64,000 nt of DNA, taken from an uncultured Faecalibacterium sp. GTDB taxonomy: Bacteria > Bacillota > Clostridia > Oscillospirales > Ruminococcaceae. Both the position numbers and the translations under genes were made by a program. Where the stretch lies: contig CAJFNF010000003.1 of assembly GCA_904394215.1 (NCBI GenBank), positions 34,267-98,266 on the forward strand, in the 5' to 3' direction. Of this stretch, positions 57,198-64,000 are shown piece by piece (the first letter of the stretch is position 1; each line of letters opens with the position of its first letter). Under the pieces are notes generated by a model. The model had not been told where the DNA came from, searched no databases, and saw only the letters and a program-made list of their open reading frames with translations.

Positions 57198-58697
57198 TCA
57201 GCGGACGCTCTCCAGGAAGCGGACAAAGCCTGCCTGGCCTGCCTCGTCCCGCTTGTAGACGCCGGCATCTTCCAGCACCTGGGCAAAGACGTGGCCGATT
57301 TCCTCCTGGACGATGCCCTGGACGTTGTCGGCATTCAGGTCAGGATACTTGGCCAGCAGCTGGCCTGCCCACTCGGCATGCTTCTGGATGGATTCGCTGT
57401 ACTGGTCCAGCGGGGTCCGGTTGACCAGGGCAGTTTCCAGCTCGGCAATCTCGTTTTTCAGACGGCTGGGCAGGACGGCCAGGCCCATCACTTCGATCAG
57501 GCCGATGTTCTCTTTCTTGATGTGGTGGAGCTTGGCATGGGGATGGAACACTCCCAGGGGATGCTCAGGAGTGGTGATGTTGTTCCGCAGCACCAGATCC
57601 AGCTGGAACTTGCCGTCCCGCATCCGGGCGATGGGGGTGATGGTGTTGTGGGGCTCGCCGTCGGTCTCGGCGAAGATGAAGCAGCTCTCGTCCGAGTAGC
57701 CCCGCCATGCCTTCAGAATCTTGTCGGCCAGATCCACCAGGCGCTCGTCGTCGTCACAGGTGAGGCGGATGCAGCTCATGGGCCAGCGGACGATGCCGGC
57801 CTCCACATCCTCATAGCCGGGGAAGGTCCAGGGCTTCTCGATGGGGGCCTTGGCCATGGCAAACTCATAGTGGCCGCCCTGGAAGTGGTCGTGGCTCAGG
57901 ATGCTGCCGCCCACGATGGGCAGGTCGGCATTGCTGCCCACAAAGTAGTGGGGGAACTGGGCCACAAAGTCCAGCAGCTTGCGGAAGGTGGCACGCTCGA
58001 TCTTCATGGGGGTGTGGACGCTGTTGAAGACGATGCAGTGCTCGTTATAGTAGACATAGGGGCTGTACTGCAGGTTCCAGTCGCTGTCGTTGATGGTGAT
58101 GGGGATGATCCGGTGGTTTTCCCGGGCGGGATGGTTCATCCGGCCGGCGTAGCCCTCGTTCTCACGGCAGAGCTGGCACTTGGGATAAGCGCTCTGGGGG
58201 GCCAGCTTGGCGGCGGCGATGGCCTTGGGGTCTTTCTCGGGCTTGGACAGGTTGATGGTGATATCCAGATCGCCGTAGGGGGTCTTGGTGACCCACTTCA
58301 GATCCTTCTTGATCCGGTAGCGGCGGATGTAGTCGGTGTCCTGGCTGAACTGATAGAACCAGTCGGTGGCAGCCTTGGGGCCCTCTTCCTCGTACTTCTC
58401 CCAGAAGTTGGCCCGGACAATGCTGGGCCGGGGGGTCAGCACGCCCATCAGCTTGGTGTCGAACAGGTCCCGGGCCACCGAGTTATCCTCGCAGATGCCC
58501 CGGGCCACCGCGTCATCCACCAGTTCCTTGAGGATGGATTCCAGGTCGATGTAATAGCAGTCGCCTTCCGGCTCCTCAAAATTGTCCAGCTGCATGGTCA
58601 TCAGAAGCTGGTTGCGGATGTAGATTTCGTCATCAGGCTGAATCAGCCCGGTGTCCAGCCCGTAGTTGACGAGCTGCTGAATGGCATTGTAAATCAC
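57198..58697 (-). CDS. galT: UDP-glucose--hexose-1-phosphate uridylyltransferase (class II GalT)
   Basis: Firmicutes-type GalT: YNEHCIVFNSVHTPMKI, VGGSILSHDHFQGG. Confidence 0.95.
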   Translation of the reverse strand: MIYNAIQQLVNYGLDTGLIQPDDEIYIRNQLLMTMQLDNFEEPEGDCYYIDLESILKELVDDAVARGICEDNSVARDLFDTKLMGVLTPRPSIVRANFWEKYEEEGPKAATDWFYQFSQDTDYIRRYRIKKDLKWVTKTPYGDLDITINLSKPEKDPKAIAAAKLAPQSAYPKCQLCRENEGYAGRMNHPARENHRIIPITINDSDWNLQYSPYVYYNEHCIVFNSVHTPMKIERATFRKLLDFVAQFPHYFVGSNADLPIVGGSILSHDHFQGGHYEFAMAKAPIEKPWTFPGYEDVEAGIVRWPMSCIRLTCDDDERLVDLADKILKAWRGYSDESCFIFAETDGEPHNTITPIARMRDGKFQLDLVLRNNITTPEHPLGVFHPHAKLHHIKKENIGLIEVMGLAVLPSRLKNEIAELETALVNRTPLDQYSESIQKHAEWAGQLLAKYPDLNADNVQGIVQEEIGHVFAQVLEDAGVYKRDEAGQAGFVRFLESVR

Positions 58698-59977
58698 AGA
58701 ACTGCGCCTCCTTCAGGACGAATGGAAAGAACATGGCAGCGGCCCTCGCCGATGATGGCTTCGATGCCGGCCTTGAATGCGTTCAGCTGATCCAGGGGGA
58801 CAAAGGCCTGGACGGTGCCTGCAAATCCGCCGCCGTGGACACGGACGGCTCCTGCGCCGGCCAGCAGATGCTTGGCGGCGGCGATGGTGACGGCCACCTC
58901 CTGGTGGGTGGTGTAGCCGGCGGGAATCACGTTCTGCAGATACTCCCAGCTGCTGCGGCCCGATTCATTGACCAGGGAGAGGAAGGTCTCAAAGTCCCCG
59001 GCCCGGAGTGATGCCACCTGGCTGGACACCCGGTCGTTGTCAGCATAGAAGTGGAAAGCCCGGAGGACGGCCCGGTCGCCGCAGGCCTGGCGGCAGGCGG
59101 GGATGCTGGCCAGGAAGGTCTCAAAGGGGACTTCCCGCAGCACTTCGCCGCCGCAGATCTTGGCCACAGCACGGCAGTCGGCGGGAATGGCAGCGTACTC
59201 GTCGGTCAGGTCGGCGTGGTCGGCGCCCGAATCCAGGATGCACAGGGCCAGGCCGGCCTTGGAGAAGTCCACATCCACCGGTTCCACCACCGGGTTGGCA
59301 GGGTCGGCAAAGTCAATGGTGATGATGTTGCCCACGCTGGAAGCCATCTGATCCATCAGACCGCAGGGCTTGCCGAAGTAGACGTTTTCCGCCCACTGGC
59401 CGATCTGGGCGATGGCGATGGGGGAAACCTTCTGCTCCATGAACAGCTCGTTGAGGATGGTGCCAATCAGCACCTCAAAGGCGGCGCTGGAGGAAACACC
59501 GCTGCCCTTGGGCACGTTGGAAGTGACATAGACGTCCAGGCCCGACAGTTTGGCGCCCCGCTGGGCAAAGGCAGCGCACTCACCCCGCAGGATGGCGGCG
59601 CTGGTGTTCTCCTCCTCTTTGCGGGCGGCCAGGTCATCCAGATCGATGACGCACAGAGAATAGCCCTCGCTCTGGACCCGCAGCTGGCCCTTGTCGTTGG
59701 GGCCGGCGGCCGCAATCATGTCAATGTTGACGCTGCCGGCCAGCACCCGGCCGTGCTGATGGTCGGTGTGGTTGCCGCCGATCTCGGTGCGGCCCGGCGC
59801 ACTGAACAGGGCCGCGCCGCTGTGGGGACCGAAGGTGGATTCCAGGCCGTCCAGAGCTGCGGCATACCGCTGGGCCTGGGGCGCTGTCTGGTTGGGCTCA
59901 CAGCAATAGAGGGAGGCCAGCCGGGCGGCGTGGACACCGTCCGCCAGCTCCTGCTTCCAAATACGGACATCCTTCAT
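58694..59977 (-). CDS. galK: Galactokinase
   Basis: APGRTEIGGNHTDHQHG, VPKGSGVSSSAAFEVLIG, VRVHGGGFAGTVQAF; overlaps galT by 4 bp. Confidence 0.96.
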   Translation of the reverse strand: MKDVRIWKQELADGVHAARLASLYCCEPNQTAPQAQRYAAALDGLESTFGPHSGAALFSAPGRTEIGGNHTDHQHGRVLAGSVNIDMIAAAGPNDKGQLRVQSEGYSLCVIDLDDLAARKEEENTSAAILRGECAAFAQRGAKLSGLDVYVTSNVPKGSGVSSSAAFEVLIGTILNELFMEQKVSPIAIAQIGQWAENVYFGKPCGLMDQMASSVGNIITIDFADPANPVVEPVDVDFSKAGLALCILDSGADHADLTDEYAAIPADCRAVAKICGGEVLREVPFETFLASIPACRQACGDRAVLRAFHFYADNDRVSSQVASLRAGDFETFLSLVNESGRSSWEYLQNVIPAGYTTHQEVAVTIAAAKHLLAGAGAVRVHGGGFAGTVQAFVPLDQLNAFKAGIEAIIGEGRCHVLSIRPEGGAVL

Positions 59978-60280
59978 TCTCGTTTCCTCCTTATACACTG
60001 CATGGGGTCTTTGATCGCGGCCCCGGCGATTGACTACAATTTAATAATAAAGAATTTGGTCCCAAAATAACATGTACTATTGTTGCTGGTTGATGCAAAG
60101 TTGCAGAAAATTTTCATTTCAGGCCAAAAGATAGATTCCACAAAAAAATAGAGGGATTGAAAATTGCTTTTGGAAGCTTCGCTGACCTGGCGGAGCATTG
60201 GACCGGCCTTTGGGGATAAAATCAAAAAAGCTGGTTTTGCCGGGCAAAAAATACGGATATGGAGAAATCCAGCGAAACAA

Positions 60281-60316
60281 AAAACGCCGCAGGGCATAGG
60301 ACGCTGCGGCGTTTTT
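60281..60316 (-). terminator. Intrinsic terminator downstream of the small-protein pair
   Basis: AAAAACGCCGCAG...CTGCGGCGTTTTTTGTTT on the minus strand. Confidence 0.88.
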
Positions 60317-60371
60317 CAGGCAAAGGAATCGGGAATGGGATCGGCTGCTCCGCGGCTGCGGGGAAGGCCGT

Positions 60372-60632
60372 TCAGAACTGTTTGAACATATCAAGGATAC
60401 CGCCGGCCAGTTCCTGGCTCAGGCCGATGACGGCACGGACAGCGGTAAACAGCAGGGCGGGGACAAAGGTGAAGGAAATGGCGATCACCGAAGAGCCGCG
60501 GTAGATATCGGTCAGATGCAGGCTCTCGGCAAAGCTGACAAGGGCATCACTGACAGGGCCGCCGCCCTGAATCATACGCTGTTCGGATGAATCAATGGCT
60601 GCATAATGTGCAGGCATACGAAGATTCTGCAT
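60372..60632 (-). CDS. 86-aa putative double-glycine-leader peptide (P1)
   Basis: SD AGGAG 8 nt before ATG; leader RMPAHYAAIDSSEQRMIQGGG then a hydrophobic segment. Confidence 0.75.
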   Translation of the reverse strand: MQNLRMPAHYAAIDSSEQRMIQGGGPVSDALVSFAESLHLTDIYRGSSVIAISFTFVPALLFTAVRAVIGLSQELAGGILDMFKQF

Positions 60633-60694
60633 AAGAAAAACTCCTTTCTAACATAATGCTTGGCAGGCGTGCCCGCCAAAAACAGCTGCCTCAA

Positions 60695-61138
60695 TTAGGC
60701 CGCTGCGGGGACAGGTGTGGTCGTGGAGGCCGCGGCGTCTGCAAAGGCCTCCTGGAACGCCTTGACCAGCGGGTCAATCAGAGCGTTATAGTAGTATACG
60801 GCCTGGCCGACGCCATAGGCGGTACCCAGCGCGGCGGCAAAGCCGAAGGCAACCCACTGGGTAGGGTTCAAAGACGAGAAAAAGTCATTCAGCAGCTTGC
60901 GCCCGGTGGTGGAGGTGGTGCCAATCAGGGCACAGGCCAGCATGGAAACGCCGGAAGAAAACAGAATGCCGCCGAAAAGGGTCAGGCCGTTTACCACAAC
61001 ATTGACGCCGAACTGGAGGACCTGTTCCTTGCTGATATCAAAGAGTGCGCCGCCTTCCAGGTAGACCATTTCATCCTGCGGGACAAGAGCATAGTGCGCA
61101 GGCATGGCAATTGCGCCAGATGAGGTTGTATATTCCAT
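60695..61138 (-). CDS. 147-aa putative double-glycine-leader membrane peptide (P2)
   Basis: SD AGGAG 8 nt before ATG; leader AMPAHYALVPQDEMVYLEGG then two hydrophobic segments. Confidence 0.75.
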   Translation of the reverse strand: MEYTTSSGAIAMPAHYALVPQDEMVYLEGGALFDISKEQVLQFGVNVVVNGLTLFGGILFSSGVSMLACALIGTTSTTGRKLLNDFFSSLNPTQWVAFGFAAALGTAYGVGQAVYYYNALIDPLVKAFQEAFADAAASTTTPVPAAA

Positions 61139-61162
61139 AAGTAGGGCTCCTTTCAGGTTGGC

Positions 61163-61180
61163 CCCCGCGCAGTTCGCGGG
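61163..61180 (-). promoter_or_regulatory. 5'UTR hairpin upstream of the P2 SD
   Basis: CCCGCG-N5-CGCGGG-type inverted repeat between -10 and SD. Confidence 0.5.
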
Positions 61181-61195
61181 AACTAAGTTACCTGA

Positions 61196-61201
61196 ATTAT
61201 A
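61196..61201 (-). promoter_or_regulatory. Candidate -10 element of the P2-P1 transcription unit
   Basis: Perfect TATAAT on the minus strand in AT-rich sequence; the -35 (TTGTTG, 17 bp upstream) is weak. Confidence 0.55.
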
Positions 61202-61234
61202 GCATATTACACAAAAAACAACAAGACATCGCAC

Positions 61235-61253
61235 AGCTTGGTTAGGACAAGCT
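61235..61253. repeat. Inverted repeat upstream of the P2 promoter (candidate operator)
   Basis: AGCTTG-N7-CAAGCT, with CACA/TGTG flanks. Confidence 0.5.
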
Positions 61254-61424
61254 TTGTGAGGTTGTTGTGAAAAAATCGAGAATAAACAAACGTACCTGCG
61301 TTTGAATGTGATAAGGCTTACAATTTTGAACCGTGAAAAAATGTTCCGGTGCAATCTTTTGGGCAGCAAAGGAATCGTGAGGGCTGAAGCTTCCTTTGGC
61401 AAACCTGCCCGCAGACAGGCGAAA

Positions 61425-61456
61425 GCCGCTGTGCCGCCGTGAGACGGCACAGCGGC
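61425..61456 (-). terminator. Hairpin downstream of malQ
   Basis: Perfect 12-bp GCCGCTGTGCCG...CGGCACAGCGGC. Confidence 0.65.
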
Positions 61457-61498
61457 CTTCGCTGCGCAAAATAAGGAGAAAGGGTAAAATGGGAGGTA

Positions 61499-62974
61499 TC
61501 AGGTTTGGATGGGGGCCCGGTCGTAGAGACTGGTGAGCTCCGCGATGGTCTGGGCCAGCTGGCTGGTCAGGAGGCAAGGGTCCAGCCGCCACTGCCAGTT
61601 GCTGCCCAGGGTGCTGGGGGTATTGATGCGGGCCTCGGGCCCCAGATGGAGCCAGTCCGCCATGGGGATCACTGCCATGGAAGATACGCTGGACAAGCAG
61701 GCGCAGATCATGGCATCGGTCAGGCCTTCGGGGGTGCAGCGCAGATAACGGCAGGCGTACTGGATATCCTGGGGGCTGGCGGTTTGCTGCCAGCCCTGGG
61801 TGGTGACGTTGTCATGGGTGCCGGTGTAGACCACGCTGTTGGGCGTATAGGTGTAGGGGAGATAGTTCCCCGGTTCCCGGCTGTCAAAGGCAAACTGCAT
61901 GATCTTCATGCCGGGGCAGCCGCTGGCAGCCAGCAGGGCCTTCACTTCGTCGGTCAGGTACCCCAGGTCTTCGGCAATGACCGCATCCCGGCCCACCGCC
62001 TGGTGCATGGCGTGGATGAAGGCCAGTCCCGGGCCTTTGACCCACTGTCCGCCGTGGGCGGTGGTGTCCCCCGCCGGGATGGAAAAGTAGCTTTCAAAAC
62101 CCCGGAAGTGGTCGATCCGCACCAGGTTGTAGATGGAGGTGGCGTGGCGAAGCCGCTGCTTCCACCAGGCGAAATCCTCGGCGGCGTGGCGGGGCCAGTC
62201 ATAGAGGGGGTTGCCCCACAGCTGGCCGTCGGCCGCAAAGGAATCAGGGGGACACCCGGCTACCCGGGTCAGGTGGACCTGCCCGTCGGTCTGGAACAGT
62301 TCGGGCCTGGTCCACAGGTCGCTGGAATCAGGACTGACGTAGATGGGGATGTCGCCGATCAGCTGGATGCCCTTGCGGTTGGCGTAAGCTTTCAGATCCT
62401 GCCACTGCTGGTAGAAAAAGTATTGGACTGCCTTATAGTAGCCGCAGCGCCCGGCCAGGCGTTCCCGGGCATCGGCAATGGCATCAGGCTGGCGGCACCG
62501 CAGCGGGTCGGGCCAGTGGGCCAGGCCTGCCTGGCCCTGTTCCTCCTTGATGGCCATGAAGAGGGCATAATCCTCCAGCCAGAAGGACTGTGCCTGGCAA
62601 AACTGCTGGTACCCTTCGGTGGGGGCGGCCAGCAGCCGCCGGGCAGCTTTGGCCAGAATCAGCGGGCGCTGGAGGTACAGCTCGCTGTACTGGATGGGCT
62701 CCACCGGCTGGGCCGGGGGCAGTTCGGATTCCTCCAGATATCCCTGCCGGGCCAGCAGGCCGAAGTCGATGAAATAGGGATTCCCTGCAAAGGCGGAAAA
62801 ACTCTGATAGGGACTGTCCCCATAGCCGGTGGGGCCGATGGGGAGGATCTGCCAAAAGGTCTGTTTGGCCTGTGAGAGAAAGTCCACAAAGCGGTAGGCT
62901 TCACGGCCCAGCGTGCCGATGCCGTAGGGGCCCGGCAGGCTGAACACAGGCATCAGGATGCCGCTTGCACGCAT
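61499..62974 (-). CDS. malQ: 4-alpha-glucanotransferase
   Basis: GH77 motifs: RASGILMPVFSLPGPYGIGTLG, RIDHFRGFESYFSIP, AEDLGYLTDEV, TGTHDNVTTQGW. Confidence 0.95.
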   Translation of the reverse strand: MRASGILMPVFSLPGPYGIGTLGREAYRFVDFLSQAKQTFWQILPIGPTGYGDSPYQSFSAFAGNPYFIDFGLLARQGYLEESELPPAQPVEPIQYSELYLQRPLILAKAARRLLAAPTEGYQQFCQAQSFWLEDYALFMAIKEEQGQAGLAHWPDPLRCRQPDAIADARERLAGRCGYYKAVQYFFYQQWQDLKAYANRKGIQLIGDIPIYVSPDSSDLWTRPELFQTDGQVHLTRVAGCPPDSFAADGQLWGNPLYDWPRHAAEDFAWWKQRLRHATSIYNLVRIDHFRGFESYFSIPAGDTTAHGGQWVKGPGLAFIHAMHQAVGRDAVIAEDLGYLTDEVKALLAASGCPGMKIMQFAFDSREPGNYLPYTYTPNSVVYTGTHDNVTTQGWQQTASPQDIQYACRYLRCTPEGLTDAMICACLSSVSSMAVIPMADWLHLGPEARINTPSTLGSNWQWRLDPCLLTSQLAQTIAELTSLYDRAPIQT

Positions 62975-62989
62975 GAAAATCCCTCCTTC

Positions 62990-63832
62990 TTATCCCTTGA
63001 CAGCGCCGGCAATGACGCCCTCGATGATGTACTTCTGGCAGGCGACATACAGGATAATGATGGGGACAATGGCGATGATGATGCAGGCCATCATGGGGGC
63101 CAGTTCCACCCGGCCGTAGCCGCCGCGGAAATACTGGATGGCCATGGGGATGGTGCGGTACTTCTTGATGTCCAGCACCAGGGTGGGAAGGAGGTAGTCG
63201 TTCCAGACCCACATGGTTTCCAGGATGGCGGTGGAGATCATGGTGGGCTTCAGGATGGGGAACACAATCCGGAAGAACAGCTGGATGGGATTGCAGCCGT
63301 CGATCATGGCGGATTCCTCAATCTCGATGGGCACGCTCTTCATAAAGCCGGTGAACATGAACACCGCCAGGCCGGCGCCGAAGCCCAGATAGATGATGCA
63401 GATGTTCCAGGGGGTGTTCAGCTTGAGGGTGTCGGCGGTTTTGGAGAGGGTGAACATCACCATCTGGAAGGGGACCACCATCGAAAAGACGATCAGCAGG
63501 TTCATGCCCTTGGACAGAGCGTTGTGAACCCGGGTCAGATACCAGCCGCACATGGAGCAGCACAGCAGGATCAAAAACACGCTGGTGACGGTGATGACCA
63601 GGCTGTACAGGAAGCTGGACAGGAAGTTCATCTTGACGATGCCGTAAATGTAGTTGCCCAGGCCGGCGAAGTTCTCAGCGGTGGGCAGGGCAAAGACGGT
63701 GGAGGTGGTGAAGGTGCCCTCGACTTTCAGGCTGTTGATGAAAATCAGGACGATGGGGTAGACCCACAGCAGGCAGAGGAGGGCCATGATGACGGTGGTG
63801 ATGTTGTTGGACAAGCGCTTGGATTTGGACAT
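62990..63832 (-). CDS. Carbohydrate ABC transporter permease (MalG-type)
   Basis: Multi-TM protein with EESAMIDGCNPIQLFFRIVFPILKPT EAA loop; start trimmed to MSKSKRLSNN. Confidence 0.93.
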   Translation of the reverse strand: MSKSKRLSNNITTVIMALLCLLWVYPIVLIFINSLKVEGTFTTSTVFALPTAENFAGLGNYIYGIVKMNFLSSFLYSLVITVTSVFLILLCCSMCGWYLTRVHNALSKGMNLLIVFSMVVPFQMVMFTLSKTADTLKLNTPWNICIIYLGFGAGLAVFMFTGFMKSVPIEIEESAMIDGCNPIQLFFRIVFPILKPTMISTAILETMWVWNDYLLPTLVLDIKKYRTIPMAIQYFRGGYGRVELAPMMACIIIAIVPIIILYVACQKYIIEGVIAGAVKG

Positions 63833-64000
63833 CAGGACTGCACCTCCTTCGAACGGGTAAACCGGAGCTGAATCAGGGAGATGACCACAACGATCAGGAA
63901 GAAGACCACGGCCTTGGCCTGGCCGATGCCCTTCCACTGGGCGCCGCTGCGGCCGTAGAAGGTGGAGTAGATGTTGAGGGCCAGCATCTCGCTCAGGTTG
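63832..64000 (-). CDS. Sugar ABC transporter permease, C-terminal fragment (truncated by window end)
   Basis: Open frame NLSEMLALNIYSTFYGRSGAQWKGIGQAKAVVFFLIVVVISLIQLRFTRSKEVQS*, TGATG overlap with the next permease. Confidence 0.8.
   Translation of the reverse strand, partial: NLSEMLALNIYSTFYGRSGAQWKGIGQAKAVVFFLIVVVISLIQLRFTRSKEVQS

Noticed and set aside
60034-60394. Overlapping minus-strand ORFs of 87 and 91 aa in the galK upstream region
   Set aside because: No good SD; they overlap the terminator of the small-protein unit and AT-rich promoter sequence; composition looks non-coding.
1-64000. Search for CRISPR arrays, tRNA/rRNA genes, IS elements, prophage or integrase genes
   Set aside because: None seen by eye: no regular direct-repeat arrays, no transposase/integrase-like ORFs, no rRNA signatures. 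A tRNAscan-SE or Infernal run could still find small RNAs I missed.

Overview
This 64 kb, GC-rich window looks like chromosomal core sequence from a Gram-positive gut Clostridia/Ruminococcaceae-type bacterium (Faecalibacterium-like; lineage inferred from gene content and style, not from a search). Most of it is dense, conserved housekeeping: U32 peptidase, dut-maf-mreBCD-mrdA, mgsA, mnmA/rnhA, RNase J-gdpP-glf-rplI-dnaB-tilS-hpt-ftsH, htpG with a perfect CIRCE operator, rmuC, flavodiiron protein, degV, cls, MATE, recD2, a second mreB, pcrA-thyX-tmk, mltG-U32, galK-galT-cutC, malQ and sugar ABC permeases. I saw no rRNA, tRNA, CRISPR, IS element or prophage. The best candidate for something undescribed is a two-gene cassette at 60281-61255 (minus strand). 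It encodes two small membrane-active-looking proteins (147 and 86 aa) whose N-termini share an exactly registered leader, MPAHYA-x5-E-x5-GG, with the layout of a double-glycine (C39-type) leader. The cassette has its own promoter, 5'UTR hairpin, upstream inverted repeat and terminator, and there is no transporter nearby. Other points worth a look: a HEPN-motif (RNxxxH) tail-anchored protein, a promoter-terminator leader before a MATE pump, a long RNase J leader with a terminator-like hairpin, a terminator splitting mreB from mreCD, a secreted-protein gene broken by an in-frame TGA plus a G7 frameshift, and a tandem duplication of secreted alpha/beta hydrolases.
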